Positions 35,158 through 44,931 of a stretch of 64,000 nucleotides of DNA are shown one piece after another. The notes below the pieces were generated by a model. The model saw only the letters and a program-made list of their open reading frames with translations, ran no database searches and was not told the origin of the DNA. Every line of letters starts with the position of its first letter. Position 1 is the first letter of the stretch. Source of the DNA: Dongia sedimenti (lineage in GTDB: Bacteria; Pseudomonadota; Alphaproteobacteria; Dongiales; Dongiaceae); contig JAUYVI010000003.1 in NCBI GenBank assembly GCA_030715195.1, positions 26,913 through 90,912 of the forward strand, read 5' to 3'. Position numbers and translations under genes: made by a program.

Positions 35158-36645
35158 GTGGCCCGCATCGCCGTCGGCGGTTTCCAGCATGAGACCAACA
35201 CCTTCGCTCCGCTGAAAGCGACCTATCGCGATTTCGAGATGGCGGATGGCTGGCCGGGCCTGACCGAAGGTGCCGCGATCCTCTCCACCTTCGACGGCAT
35301 CAACTTGCCGATCGCGGGATTCCTGAACCGGGCACGCGCGGCGCAGCACGAGATCGTGCCGCTGCTCTGGTGCTCGGCTTCACCTTCGGCCCATGTCGAG
35401 CGCGAAGTTTATGAGCGGATCGCCGGCCGGCTCCTGCACTTGATCAAGGCAGCCGGCTCACTGGATGGGATCTATCTCGACCTGCACGGCGCCATGGTGA
35501 CCGAGCATCTGGAGGACGGAGAGGGCGAGCTCTTGGAGCGCATCCGTGCCGTGACCGGCCCCGACCTGCCGATCGTGGTCAGCCTCGACCTCCATGCCAA
35601 CATCACCAAGCGCATGGTGCAGCATGCATCGAGCCTGGTGGTCTGCCGCACCTATCCGCATGTCGATCTCGCGGAATCCGGCGAATGGTCGGAAGCGGTG
35701 CTGGCGCGCCTGCTCAAGCACGGTCCCTTGAAGAAGGCGATGCGCCGCGCCGACTTCCTGGTGCCGCTCACCTGGCAATGCACCTTGATCGAACCGGCCC
35801 AGGGCATCTACCGCGCGGTGGCCGCAAGCAACACCGCCAGCGCCTCTTTCGCCTTCGGATTCCCGCCGGCCGATATCGCCGAATGCGGGCCGGTGGCGCT
35901 CGCCTATGCTGAGAGCCAGGGTGCGGCCGATGCCGCGGCCGATCGCCTGATCGGCATGGTGAAGGATGCCGAGCGCGATTTCGCCGGCAAGGTCTGGGAT
36001 CCCGATGAAGCGGTGCTCTATGCCCGGCAACGCGCCGTCGCGTTGAACCGTCCGATCATCCTTGCCGACACCCAGGACAATCCGGGCGCCGGCGGCAACT
36101 CGGATTCCGTCGGCCTGCTCGAGGCCCTGGTGCGCAATCGCGCCGAGGATGCGGTCTTCGCCAATCTCTTCGATCCGAAGACCGCGGAGATCGCGCATCG
36201 CGCCGGTGTCGGCGCCGAGATCAGCCTTGGCATCGGCGCCTGGTCCGGGATTCCGGGCCACGTTCCATTCAAGGCGAGCTTCACGGTCGAGCGTCTCGGC
36301 GACGGCAATTTCGACGCGACCGGTCCGTTCTATCGCGGCAACCGGATGCAACTGGGACCGATGGCGCTGCTCCGGATCGGCGGCACCCGCATCGTCGTCG
36401 CCAGCCGCAAGCAGCAGGCCGCCGATCAGGCGATGCTGCGCCATCTCGGGCTGGAACCCGCGGCGCAGAAACTCCTGGCGCTCAAGAGCTCGGTGCATTT
36501 CCGCGCCGACTTCCAGCCGATTGCCGACGAGATCCTGATCGTCGCCGCGCCCGGCGCGAACCCGGTCGATCACCGCGCGTTCGCCTATCAACACCTCCGC
36601 AAGGGCGTTCGCCTGATGCCGCTGAGCCCCGAGGTTTCGGGTTAG
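35158..36645 (+). CDS. M81 family metallopeptidase (microcystinase C / MlrC-like)
   Basis: 495 aa. The N-terminus ARIAVGGFQHETNTFAP is diagnostic of the M81 family, and the DLHGAMV, LDLHANIT and TYPHVDLAE motifs supply the probable zinc ligands. The C-terminal domain (LADTQDNPGAGGNSDS) matches the MlrC C-terminal region. MlrC itself cleaves linearised microcystin, but most relatives occur where no microcystin is expected, and act on unknown peptides. Start GTG 35158 has AGGAG six nt upstream. It stands alone between the cyclase and the KaiC-like gene. Confidence 0.92.
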   Translation: MARIAVGGFQHETNTFAPLKATYRDFEMADGWPGLTEGAAILSTFDGINLPIAGFLNRARAAQHEIVPLLWCSASPSAHVEREVYERIAGRLLHLIKAAGSLDGIYLDLHGAMVTEHLEDGEGELLERIRAVTGPDLPIVVSLDLHANITKRMVQHASSLVVCRTYPHVDLAESGEWSEAVLARLLKHGPLKKAMRRADFLVPLTWQCTLIEPAQGIYRAVAASNTASASFAFGFPPADIAECGPVALAYAESQGAADAAADRLIGMVKDAERDFAGKVWDPDEAVLYARQRAVALNRPIILADTQDNPGAGGNSDSVGLLEALVRNRAEDAVFANLFDPKTAEIAHRAGVGAEISLGIGAWSGIPGHVPFKASFTVERLGDGNFDATGPFYRGNRMQLGPMALLRIGGTRIVVASRKQQAADQAMLRHLGLEPAAQKLLALKSSVHFRADFQPIADEILIVAAPGANPVDHRAFAYQHLRKGVRLMPLSPEVSG

Positions 36646-36768
36646 GTCCGGAAGCTTTCTCCCAGGATTCGGCGGAGCGCCGCCGAAAATCATACATTGA
36701 TGTGGCAACCCAAACGGGCCGCTGGCCTTATTTAGGCTCCGCACGCTGCATTTCCTGGGTAGAGAGGC

Positions 36769-38259
36769 ATGAGCGAATCCAAGAAGAAGAAAGCCCGCAC
36801 CGGGGTCCAAGGCCTGGACGACATTCTGGCGGGCGGGCTATCGGAAGGTAACGTCTTCCTTCTGGAAGGCGAGCCCGGCGCCGGCAAGACCACCATCGCG
36901 CTCCAGTTCCTGATGGAGGGTGCTGCGGGCGGTGAGCCATCGCTCTATGTGGCGCTGTCGGAATCCGAGGCCGAGTTGCGGGACGGGGCCGCGTCGCATG
37001 GCTGGGAGCTGAAGGAGCCCATTCATATCTTCGAGCTGACGCCGCAAAGCCTGCTCGATCCGGAGAAGGAGCAGAGCCTGCTCTATTCCTCCGATCTGGA
37101 GCTGGGCGAGGCGACCGCCAAGATCTTCGAGGCATTCGAGAGGGTGAAGCCCAAGCGCGTGGTGCTGGACTCGCTTTCCGAGATCCGGCTCCTGGCGCAG
37201 AGCTCCCTGCGCTACCGGCGCCAGATCCTGGCGATCAAGCAGTTCTTCGCCCGGCACAACGCCACCGTGCTGATGCTCGACGATCTCACCTCGGATATCG
37301 AGGACAAGACCGTTCACAGCATCGCGCACGGCGTGATCCGGCTGGAGGAGCTGACGCCGAGTTACGGCGCCGAGCGGCGGCGGCTGCGGGTCATGAAGTA
37401 CCGCGGCCAGAGATATCGCGGCGGCTTCCACGATTTCATGATCCGGACCGGCGGGCTGCGCGTGTTCCCGCGCCTGGTGGCCGGGGAATCCCGCGGCAGC
37501 CTCGCGCGTCGGAAGATTCCGACTGACTATCCGGCGTTCAACGCCTTGCTCGGCGGCGGCATCGATTCCGGCTCGAGCACCCTCATCCTCGGCCCGGCCG
37601 GCACGGGGAAGTCGTTGATCGCCGTCACCTTCGCCGTCGCTGCCGTCAAGCGGGGCGAGCGCGCGGCGCTGTTCATCTTCGACGAGGAGTTGGGCCTGCT
37701 GTTCGACCGCATGAAGACCATGGGGATCGACATGGCGGCGCTGCAGAAAGACGGCAAGCTCTCCGTCGAGCAGATCGACGCGGCCGAAGTCTCGCCCGGC
37801 GAGTTCGCACACCGCGTCTGCCGGACGGTCGATACCCAGGACATCAAGACGGTGATCATCGACAGCCTGAACGGCTATCAGGCGGCGATGCCGGAGGAGA
37901 ACTCGCTCGTCCTGCACATCCACGAGCTGCTGCAATACCTGAACCGACATGGCGCCGCCACGTTCATGACCGTGGCGCAACACGGACTGACCGGCGATAT
38001 GCATTCGCCGGTCGACGTGACCTACCTCGCGGACACCGTGATCATGCTGCGCTACTTCGAGGCGATGGGCCGCGTGCGCCGGGCGATCTCGGTCATCAAG
38101 AAGCGCTCCGGATTCCACGAAACCACGATCCGCGAGCTGGAGATCAGCAATCGCGGTCTGGTCGTCGGCGAGCCGCTCGCGGACTTCCAAGGCGTGCTCC
38201 GGGGGGTGCCGATTTACGTGGGAACCAAGGCCCCGCTGATGCAGGGACCAGGAGCGTGA
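36769..38259 (+). CDS. KaiC-like double RecA-domain ATPase
   Basis: 496 aa with two KaiC domains. CI: RTGVQGLDDILAGGL, Walker A GEPGAGKT at 34-41. CII: Walker A GPAGTGKS at 275-282, catalytic Glu pair E306-E307 in FDEELGLL. In CI the pair reads S-E. At the position of the cyanobacterial phosphosites S431/T432 the sequence is T418-Y419 (VTYLADT), aligned by eye on the following ADT motif; so one hydroxyl threonine plus a tyrosine remain. No kaiA or kaiB is present in the window, so a true circadian oscillator is unlikely. It is coupled by a GTGA overlap to a hybrid histidine kinase, which implies joint signalling. Confidence 0.92.
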   Translation: MSESKKKKARTGVQGLDDILAGGLSEGNVFLLEGEPGAGKTTIALQFLMEGAAGGEPSLYVALSESEAELRDGAASHGWELKEPIHIFELTPQSLLDPEKEQSLLYSSDLELGEATAKIFEAFERVKPKRVVLDSLSEIRLLAQSSLRYRRQILAIKQFFARHNATVLMLDDLTSDIEDKTVHSIAHGVIRLEELTPSYGAERRRLRVMKYRGQRYRGGFHDFMIRTGGLRVFPRLVAGESRGSLARRKIPTDYPAFNALLGGGIDSGSSTLILGPAGTGKSLIAVTFAVAAVKRGERAALFIFDEELGLLFDRMKTMGIDMAALQKDGKLSVEQIDAAEVSPGEFAHRVCRTVDTQDIKTVIIDSLNGYQAAMPEENSLVLHIHELLQYLNRHGAATFMTVAQHGLTGDMHSPVDVTYLADTVIMLRYFEAMGRVRRAISVIKKRSGFHETTIRELEISNRGLVVGEPLADFQGVLRGVPIYVGTKAPLMQGPGA

Positions 38260-40319
38260 ATCGACGCGGCCCGCTTTCCGAGCGCGCGCTGATCCTCGCC
38301 CCGATCGGCCGCGACGCACAAATCGCGGGCGCCATTCTGCGCGAAGCCGGCTATGACTCCGATCCCTGTCCGGATCTGCCGGCACTGGCACGCGAACTCG
38401 ACGCCGGCGCGGGCTGCGTCATCATCAGCGACCAGGGGCTGCATCGCGCCGACCTCGCGCCGCTCGACCGGTTCCTGAAGAATCAACCGTCCTGGTCGGA
38501 CATCCCCATCATCTTGCTCTCGCTCCGCGGCGACGGGACGGAGCAGATTCCAGCCGCCGGCAAGCTCGCCGAACGGCTCGGCAACGTGACGTTCCTCGAA
38601 CGCCCGCTGCATCCTGCAAGCCTGATCGGGACCGTCCGCACCGCCTTGCGTGGCAGACGGCGGCAGTACGAAGCGCGCGCCCGGCTGAAGGAGCTGCGCG
38701 AAGGCGAGCAGCGCCTGCACACCGCGCTCAAGGCAGGCCGCCTGGGCGCGTGGACGCTCGATCTCCCGTCGCTGACCCTGCATTGCTCCGACAGCTGCAA
38801 GGCGCATTTCGGCCGCGGCGCGGAGGGGAGCTTTCTCTACGCCGATTTCCAGGATTCGATCCACCCGGACGACCGCGCCCAAGTCCAGGCCGCCTTCGAG
38901 CAGACCGTGAAGACCGGGACCGACTATGCGGTCGAGCATCGCCTGCATTGGCTGGATGGCAGCGTGCACTGGGTCGATCTCCGGGCCCGTGCGATTCGCA
39001 GCCGGGATGGCGCCGTCAGCCAGCTGGTGGGCGTTTCTTCCGACATCACCGCGCGCAAGCGCGCCGATTTCGAGCGCGAGCGGCTGCTGAACGAGCTCGC
39101 CGCCGAGCGCGCGGCGCTCTCCGACCTGACGGCGACGCTGGAGCAGCGCGTCAGGGAGCGCACCGCGGCGCTGACCACCGAGGTCGCGGCGCGCGAGCGC
39201 GCGCAGGAGCAGCTGCTGCAGTCGCAGAAGATGGAATCGATCGGCCAGCTCACCGGGGGCGTGGCGCACGACTTCAACAACCTGCTGATGGCGGTGATGG
39301 GCAACCTGCAGCTCTTGAAGAAGCGTTTTCGCGACGACGACCGGGCGCAGCACCTGATCGCCGGTGCGCTCGAGGGTGCGCGCCGCGGCGCCTCGCTGAC
39401 CCAGCGCATGCTGACCTTCGCGCGGCAGCAGGAATTGAAGACCACCTCGGCCGATCTCCTGAGTCTGGTCGGCGGGATGCAGGATCTGCTGGACCGCACG
39501 CTAGGCCCGCAATTCGAGCTCCGTTTCGATCTGTCCGAAGGCCTGCCCGCCGCCCAGGTCGATGCCAACCAGATCGAGCTCGCGATCCTCAATCTCGCGA
39601 TCAATGCCCGCGATGCCATGCCGGACGGCGGCACCATCTGCATCGGCCTCGACAAGGCCGCACCGCCGGCGGCGAAGGGCCTCAAGGATGCGGAGTACCT
39701 GCGCCTGCGCCTTTCCGACACGGGCTCCGGCATGGACGGGGCGACGCTGAAGAAGGCGATCGAGCCGTTCTTCTCGACCAAGCCCACCGGCAAGGGCACG
39801 GGCCTCGGCCTCTCCATGGTGCATGGCCTCGCCGTGCAGCTCGGCGGCATGCTGGAGCTCGAGAGCACGGTGGGGAAGGGGACCACGGCGACCTTGTGGC
39901 TGCCGATCGCCGAAGCACCGGCGGAAATTCCCGAAGCCAGGCCGGCGCCCGCGGAATCCGGCAGCCGCGCGATCATCCTGGTGGTCGATGACGATCCGTT
40001 GATCGCCATGAGCACGGTCGAGATGCTCGAGGACCTGGGTCACCAGGCGATCGAGGCCAATTCCGGGGCCCAGGCGCTGGAGATCCTGAAAGACGGCCAG
40101 GCGATCGACCTGATGCTGACCGACCAGGCGATGCCCGGCATGACCGGCCTCGAGCTCGCGGAGATCGCGCGCAAGGAGCGCCCGAAGATGCCGATCCTGC
40201 TGGCCACCGGCTATGCGGATCTGCCCGCCAGCCAGATCAAGCTGCCGCGCCTGTCGAAACCCTATCTGCAGACCGAACTGCAGGAGGAGATCAACCGGCT
40301 GCTGGATGGCGCCGCGTAG
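38256..40319 (+). CDS. Hybrid histidine kinase: degenerate receiver, PAS, HisKA, HATPase, receiver
   Basis: 687 aa and soluble. Residues 8-130 have a receiver-like fold (CVIISDQGLHRADLA) but lack the acidic pair after strand 1, so it is probably not phosphorylated. Then a PAS/PAC region (about 145-265), a coiled coil, HisKA with His338 in GGVAHDFNN, HATPase with NLAINARDAMP and DTGSGMD plus GTGLGLSMV, and a C-terminal receiver with DDDP and phospho-acceptor Asp623 in LTDQAMPG. The GTG start overlaps the KaiC-like stop. Stand-alone pairing of a KaiC-like ATPase with such a kinase suggests the ATPase controls or senses for the kinase; a separate response regulator is not nearby. Confidence 0.92.
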   Translation: MNRRGPLSERALILAPIGRDAQIAGAILREAGYDSDPCPDLPALARELDAGAGCVIISDQGLHRADLAPLDRFLKNQPSWSDIPIILLSLRGDGTEQIPAAGKLAERLGNVTFLERPLHPASLIGTVRTALRGRRRQYEARARLKELREGEQRLHTALKAGRLGAWTLDLPSLTLHCSDSCKAHFGRGAEGSFLYADFQDSIHPDDRAQVQAAFEQTVKTGTDYAVEHRLHWLDGSVHWVDLRARAIRSRDGAVSQLVGVSSDITARKRADFERERLLNELAAERAALSDLTATLEQRVRERTAALTTEVAARERAQEQLLQSQKMESIGQLTGGVAHDFNNLLMAVMGNLQLLKKRFRDDDRAQHLIAGALEGARRGASLTQRMLTFARQQELKTTSADLLSLVGGMQDLLDRTLGPQFELRFDLSEGLPAAQVDANQIELAILNLAINARDAMPDGGTICIGLDKAAPPAAKGLKDAEYLRLRLSDTGSGMDGATLKKAIEPFFSTKPTGKGTGLGLSMVHGLAVQLGGMLELESTVGKGTTATLWLPIAEAPAEIPEARPAPAESGSRAIILVVDDDPLIAMSTVEMLEDLGHQAIEANSGAQALEILKDGQAIDLMLTDQAMPGMTGLELAEIARKERPKMPILLATGYADLPASQIKLPRLSKPYLQTELQEEINRLLDGAA

Positions 40320-40328
40320 GGTGCGGCT

Positions 40329-41387
40329 TCACCCGCGCGGCGGCAGCGGCGGCGGCGCCTGGTAGCTCCCGCCCAGCCGGTTGGCGCTCTGCCGCGCGAT
40401 CATCCAGCCCGGATATTCCGGCGGCAGCGCACTCGCCTGGTCGAGCACGGCCAACTCATACTCGGTCAGCGCCAGCTCGGTCGCGGCGATATTGTCCTTC
40501 AACTGCTCGGTCGATTTCGCGCCGATCAGCACGCTGGTTACATGCTTCTGCGCCAGCAGCCAGGCGAGCGCCACGCGCGCCACCGAGACGCCGTGTGCCT
40601 TGGCGATCGGCCGCATCGCGACGATCACGCTGTCGACCCGGTCGCGGTTGACCGGCGGGAAGTCGAAGGTGGCGCGGCGGGTGCCTTGCGGGGCACTCTT
40701 GCCATCGACCGCCTTGTCGGCGAGCACGCCGCCGGCCAGCGGGCTCCAGACCATCAGCCCCACGCCCTGGTCCTTCAGCAGCGGCACGATCTCGCGCTCG
40801 AGATCGCGTGACGCAACGGTGTAGAAGGACTGGATGGTCTCGAACCGCGCGAGATTGCGCCGTTCGGAAATCCCGAGCGCCTTCATCAGCTGCCAGGCCG
40901 CCCAGTTCGAGCAGCCGATATAGCGCACCAGCCCGCGCTGCACGAGGTTGTCGAGCGCGCCGAGGGTTTCTTCCATCGGCGTCACCGGGTCGAAGGCATG
41001 GACCTGGTAGAGGTCGATGTAATCGATCTGCATCCGCTTCAGGCTGGCGGCGCAGGCATCGAGCAGATGCCCGCGCGACGAGCCGCGATCGTTCACGCCG
41101 GGCCCCATGACGCCATAGGCCTTGGTGGCGACCACCACGTCCTTGCGGGCGATCCCGGTATTCTTCAGCGCCTGGCCGAGCAGCTGCTCGGATTCGCCCT
41201 CGGAATAGACGTCGGCGGTGTCGATGAAGTTGATCCCGGCCTCGATGGTCCCTTTGACGATCTGATCGACGGAACTCTGGCCGAGGGCGCCCATCGAGGA
41301 CCAGAACCCCTTGCCGCCGAAGGTCATGGTGCCGAGGCAGAGTTCGGAAACCAGCAGGCCGCTGCGGCCCAATTGCTTGTATTTCAT
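40329..41387 (-). CDS. Aldo/keto reductase
   Basis: 352 aa NADPH-dependent reductase of the AKR superfamily (Tas/YajO-like branch). MKYKQLGRSGLLVSELCLGT at the N-terminus, the catalytic Asp and Tyr in DTADVYSEG, Lys in VVATKAYG and His in YQVHAFDP are all visible. The C-terminal region has the cofactor motif SVLIGAKSTEQLKDN. GGAG lies before the ATG. Convergent with the kinase gene (9 nt apart). Substrate unknown; these enzymes reduce a range of aldehydes. Confidence 0.92.
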   Translation of the reverse strand: MKYKQLGRSGLLVSELCLGTMTFGGKGFWSSMGALGQSSVDQIVKGTIEAGINFIDTADVYSEGESEQLLGQALKNTGIARKDVVVATKAYGVMGPGVNDRGSSRGHLLDACAASLKRMQIDYIDLYQVHAFDPVTPMEETLGALDNLVQRGLVRYIGCSNWAAWQLMKALGISERRNLARFETIQSFYTVASRDLEREIVPLLKDQGVGLMVWSPLAGGVLADKAVDGKSAPQGTRRATFDFPPVNRDRVDSVIVAMRPIAKAHGVSVARVALAWLLAQKHVTSVLIGAKSTEQLKDNIAATELALTEYELAVLDQASALPPEYPGWMIARQSANRLGGSYQAPPPLPPRG

Positions 41388-41525
41388 GCGGGAGCTCCGG
41401 GAGGACGGGGTTCGGGACGGGCGCGCGCCAAGCCGAAAGCCGGGCGCGGCACCATTAGGGACTAGGAAAGGTTTGGATGTCCCTATTACATTGACGGAAA
41501 TCTGCAGGATTTCAAGGAGAGCCGA

Positions 41526-42629
41526 ATGACCGCCGCTGTCGAATCCACGAAAACGTCATCTGCCGGGAGCCTTCCGGCCGGCGTCGTCACCGGCGAGGAC
41601 TACCGGACCCTGGTTTCCGCCTGCAAGGCCGGGGCCTATGCCCTGCCGGCGGTCAATGTCACCGGCACCAATTCGCTGAACGCCGTGCTGGAGGCGGCCG
41701 CGGCGGCGAAGTCCGACGTCATCATTCAGCTCTCCAACGGCGGTGCAAGGTTCTTTGCCGGCGAGGGATTGAAGGACGAGGCGCAGGCGCGGGTGCTCGG
41801 TGCCGTCTCCGCCGCGCGGCATGTGCATCTCCTGGCGCAGCATTACGGTGTATGCGTCGTGCTCCACACCGACCATGCCAACAAGAAACTGGTTCCCTGG
41901 GTCGAGGCGATGCTCGGTTACAGCGAGCAGGAGCACAAGCGCACCGGCAAGCCGCTCTTCACCTCGCATATGCTGGATCTCTCCGAGGAGCCGATCGACG
42001 AGAACCTGGCGACCTGCGCCCGCCTGCTGAAGCGCATGTCGCCGATGGGGATGAGCCTGGAGATCGAGCTCGGCGTCACCGGCGGCGAGGAGGACGGCAT
42101 CGGCGCCGAGCATGACGGCGCCGACAACGCCAAGCTCTACACCCAGCCCGAGGACGTGGCGAAGGCCTTCAAGCTCTTGTCGATGATCGGCCACTTCTCG
42201 GTCGCGGCCTCGTTCGGCAACGTGCATGGCGTTTACGCGCCGGGCAACGTGAAGCTGCGTCCGGAGATCCTCAAAGGCTCGCAGGACCTGGTGCAACAGC
42301 AATTCAAGACGCCGGCGAAGCCGCTCAACCTTGTCTTCCACGGCGGCTCGGGCTCCGAGAAGGAAAAGATCAGCGAAGCCGTGTCCTACGGCGTCTTCAA
42401 GATGAACATCGACACCGACACCCAGTTCGCCTTCGCCAACGGTGTCGGCAAGTTCGTCCTGGAGAACCCCAAGGCCTTCCAGCACCAGATCGACCCGGTG
42501 GACGGCAAGCCGTACAAGAAGTTCTACGATCCAAGGAAGTGGCTGCGCCTCGGCGAGAAGGCGATGGTCGAACGCCTGCAGGAAGCGTTCGTGGATCTCG
42601 GCTCGAAGGGGAAGTCGCTGGCTGGGTAG
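41526..42629 (+). CDS. fbaA: Class II fructose-bisphosphate aldolase
   Basis: 367 aa zinc aldolase, class IIA size (E. coli FbaA is 359). It cleaves fructose-1,6-bisphosphate to DHAP and glyceraldehyde-3-phosphate in glycolysis, and runs in reverse in gluconeogenesis. Visible motifs: metal and substrate site VVLHTDHANKKLVPW, the glutamate ligand region EIELGVTGGEEDG, NVHGVYAPGNVKL and the phosphate loop VFHGGSGS. ATG 41526 has AAGGAGAG upstream. Monocistronic, followed by a hairpin. Confidence 0.96.
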   Translation: MTAAVESTKTSSAGSLPAGVVTGEDYRTLVSACKAGAYALPAVNVTGTNSLNAVLEAAAAAKSDVIIQLSNGGARFFAGEGLKDEAQARVLGAVSAARHVHLLAQHYGVCVVLHTDHANKKLVPWVEAMLGYSEQEHKRTGKPLFTSHMLDLSEEPIDENLATCARLLKRMSPMGMSLEIELGVTGGEEDGIGAEHDGADNAKLYTQPEDVAKAFKLLSMIGHFSVAASFGNVHGVYAPGNVKLRPEILKGSQDLVQQQFKTPAKPLNLVFHGGSGSEKEKISEAVSYGVFKMNIDTDTQFAFANGVGKFVLENPKAFQHQIDPVDGKPYKKFYDPRKWLRLGEKAMVERLQEAFVDLGSKGKSLAG

Positions 42630-42653
42630 GGTGGATAATGCCGGCTGCCAAGG

Positions 42654-42681
42654 TTCTTCTCCCCTAAAGGGGGGAGAAGAA
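42654..42681. terminator. Perfect 11-bp hairpin between convergent genes
   Basis: TTCTTCTCCCC (42654-42664) pairs with GGGGAGAAGAA (42671-42681) around loop TAAAGG. It begins 25 nt after the aldolase stop and faces the acetoacetate decarboxylase stop, so it can terminate both; the T-run is replaced by GTCAGG on the plus strand. Its C/G-block form is akin to the larger repeats at 1142 and 29274. Confidence 0.6.
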
Positions 42682-42699
42682 GTCAGGCAGCGCTGCGCA

Positions 42700-43485
42700 T
42701 CACCAACGTCGGACCAGCGCGCCGCCGCCGCCGCGGCCCCAGACGCCGTCACCCAGATAATCGTGCACGACCTTGCCCAAGCCGAGCGTCAGGTCGGCGA
42801 GTATGTGCGTCGCCGAGACGATTTCCAGCACCGGTAGCTCCGCCACCGGCGCCAATGCATGCGGATTCAGCGACAAAGCCGCGGGTCCGCTCCAGGCGCC
42901 TTTCACCGTCACGTCTTCGAGGTAGAACTCGACCAGCTCGCAGATCCGCGCCGTGCCGTCCACATGCGGAATGATCTTCAGCAGGAAGTTCGGCGCGGCC
43001 ATCGACGCCGCGACCTCCTTCACGTCGAGCTTGCGGTGCTTGTAGCCCATGGTTCCGGTCGCGACCCGCACCGGGCCGTAATCCAGCGTGCCGACCAGGG
43101 TATCGACCTCGACCTTCAAGGCGGGGTTGCCCAGCTTTTTCGGAAAGCCCCAGAGCTCGCGGCCGCCGGCGATCGGCGGCTCGTCGTTCAGGAACATGCA
43201 ATGGGTATAGCTGCCCTTGCGCCCGTTCAGGCTGACCGGGATCACTTGGCCGGTCTCGGTATAGTCGCCGAATCCGGTCGAATCCGGCATGCGGATGAAC
43301 TCGTACTTCACCAGCGGTGCCTCGATCTCCAGCGGTTCCGGCACGATCTCCCGCAGCTTCGCGGGATCGGTGCGATAAGTGATGATCAGGTATTCGCGAT
43401 CGGTGAAGCGATAGGGACCGGGCGGGAAGGCGGGGTTGGTCAGCGGCATGGCGAAAGCGCGCCGGCGCACGTCGTCCTGATTCAA
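42700..43485 (-). CDS. adc: Acetoacetate decarboxylase
   Basis: 261 aa enzyme converting acetoacetate to acetone and CO2 by a Schiff base on lysine. With the start at TTG 43485 the Lys-Lys pair in [10 protein letters not shown] falls at 116-117, matching Lys115/Lys116 of the clostridial enzyme, and the family opening [17 protein letters not shown] is complete. AGGAGA lies 6 nt before this TTG, which decides the start over the upstream ATG of the long frame. The [16 protein letters not shown] motif is also standard. It may act in ketone-body or PHB turnover. Confidence 0.93.
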   Translation of the reverse strand: MNQDDVRRRAFAMPLTNPAFPPGPYRFTDREYLIITYRTDPAKLREIVPEPLEIEAPLVKYEFIRMPDSTGFGDYTETGQVIPVSLNGRKGSYTHCMFLNDEPPIAGGRELWGFPKKLGNPALKVEVDTLVGTLDYGPVRVATGTMGYKHRKLDVKEVAASMAAPNFLLKIIPHVDGTARICELVEFYLEDVTVKGAWSGPAALSLNPHALAPVAELPVLEIVSATHILADLTLGLGKVVHDYLGDGVWGRGGGGALVRRW

Positions 43486-43641
43486 CGTGAGTCTCCTGTC
43501 GATGAGGGCCCCTGACAGGTTCGCATATTGGCGGCGCGGCGCGGCGCTCAAGTCAAAGTTTGTAACGCTCTGCAACGTCGGGGCGCTGGATTGTGACGAC
43601 CGAGCTTGTGGTGAACGCGAGCGCAGAACGTTGGCGCCGCC

Positions 43642-44442
43642 TCAAAGATCCAGACTGCACCAGATCGGCGTGTGATCGGACGGCTTGTCGCCGTTGCGCG
43701 GGGTCTTGTCGATGTCGCACTCGTCGAGCGAGTCCGCGGCCTGCGGCGAAAGCAGCAGGTGATCGATCCGCAGGCCCTCGTCGCGCTGCCAGCGCCCGGC
43801 CTGATAGTCCCAGAAGGTGAAGCGATGCGCCTCGGCGCCATGCAGCGCCCGGAACGCGTCGACATAGCCGAGATTGAGCAGCCGGAAATATCCGGCGCGG
43901 CTCTCCGGCCGGCAGAGCGCGTCGTTGGCCCAGGCCGCCGGGTCATAGACATCGTCATCGGTCGGCGCCACGTTGTAATCGCCGCCCAGCACCAGCGGCT
44001 CCTCGTAGTCCAGCAGCTGCTCCGCGTGCTCGTTCAGCCGCTCAAGCCACTTGAGCTTGTAGGCGAACTTGTCGGTGTCGACCGGGTTGCCGTTCGGCAG
44101 ATAGATCGAGGCGACGCGCAGCGCCTTGTGGCGCTTGCCCTCGGCCACATCGACCACCGCCTCGATATAGCGCGCGTGATCGTCGCCCTCGCCGCCGGGC
44201 AGGCGGCGTTCCTCGACCATGAACGGATGCTTCGAGAGGATGGCGACGCCGTTATAGCTCTTCTGCCCGACCGCCTCGAAATTGTAGCCGAGGTCTTCGA
44301 TCTCCAGCCTCGGCAGATCGGTGTCGAGGCACTTGATCTCCTGCAGCAGCACGACATCGGGCTTGGCGCCCTTCAGCCATGAGAGAACATTCCCAATGCG
44401 GGCGCGCAAGGAATTCACGTTAAAGCTGGCGACTTTGATCAC
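43642..44442 (-). CDS. xthA: Exodeoxyribonuclease III
   Basis: 266 aa AP endonuclease and 3'-5' exonuclease for base-excision repair. Motifs: N-terminal [14 protein letters not shown], catalytic Glu in [15 protein letters not shown] with Asp/Asn, and SDHTPIW near the C-terminus. Start GTG 44442 gives the normal Xth N-terminus and has GAGGG ten nt upstream; ATG 44469 would add nine residues. Downstream on the opposite strand nothing interferes. It is in the same orientation as erpA, 19-45 nt after it. Confidence 0.94.
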   Translation of the reverse strand: MIKVASFNVNSLRARIGNVLSWLKGAKPDVVLLQEIKCLDTDLPRLEIEDLGYNFEAVGQKSYNGVAILSKHPFMVEERRLPGGEGDDHARYIEAVVDVAEGKRHKALRVASIYLPNGNPVDTDKFAYKLKWLERLNEHAEQLLDYEEPLVLGGDYNVAPTDDDVYDPAAWANDALCRPESRAGYFRLLNLGYVDAFRALHGAEAHRFTFWDYQAGRWQRDEGLRIDHLLLSPQAADSLDECDIDKTPRNGDKPSDHTPIWCSLDL

Positions 44443-44487
44443 GTTGCCGGAGCCCTCAACGGACGTCATCGATCCGCATGGTGTTGG

Positions 44488-44856
44488 TTAGGCGACTGCG
44501 AAAGAACTCCCGCAGCCGCAGGACGAAGTGGCGTTCGGATTCTTGACCTGGAAGGAGGAGCCGACCAGGTCCTCGACGAAATCCACCTCGGCGCCGGAAA
44601 GCAGGTCGAGCGATGTGTCGTCGATCACCATCTTCACGCCGTTGCGCTCGAACAGGTGGTCGTCGGGCTGGGTCGCGTTGTCGAACGAAAAACCGTACTG
44701 GAAGCCCGAGCAGCCGCCGCCGGAGACGCTGAGGCGCAGCATGAGGGAGGTGTTGCCTTCCATGGCGATCAGCTCGCCGATGCGCTTGGCGGCGCTCTCG
44801 CTCAGGACCACCTTACGCTCGGGCGTCGGGGACATGTCGTTCATCGGGGAATCCAA
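44488..44856 (-). CDS. erpA: Iron-sulfur cluster insertion protein ErpA
   Basis: 122 aa A-type carrier that passes Fe-S clusters to target proteins. The three cluster ligands are visible: Cys49 in SGGGCSGF and Cys113/Cys115 in SSCGCGSSF. Start TTG 44856 is chosen over ATG 44844 because AGAAGGAAGG lies 8 nt before it, an ideal ribosome site, and would be too far from the ATG. Alphaproteobacteria commonly pair erpA with xth and dgt in this order, as here. Confidence 0.95.
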   Translation of the reverse strand: MDSPMNDMSPTPERKVVLSESAAKRIGELIAMEGNTSLMLRLSVSGGGCSGFQYGFSFDNATQPDDHLFERNGVKMVIDDTSLDLLSGAEVDFVEDLVGSSFQVKNPNATSSCGCGSSFAVA

Positions 44857-44931
44857 TCGGTTAACCTTCCTTCTAATCTAGGGACGAAACGCGGAAAGTC
44901 AAACCAGACGAGATATTTAGCGGCTCCGGTT

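Noticed and set aside
36668..36687. Hairpin TTCGGCGG/CCGCCGAA as a terminator for the M81 gene
   Set aside because: The stem is perfect but no T-run follows, so it was not listed as a terminator.
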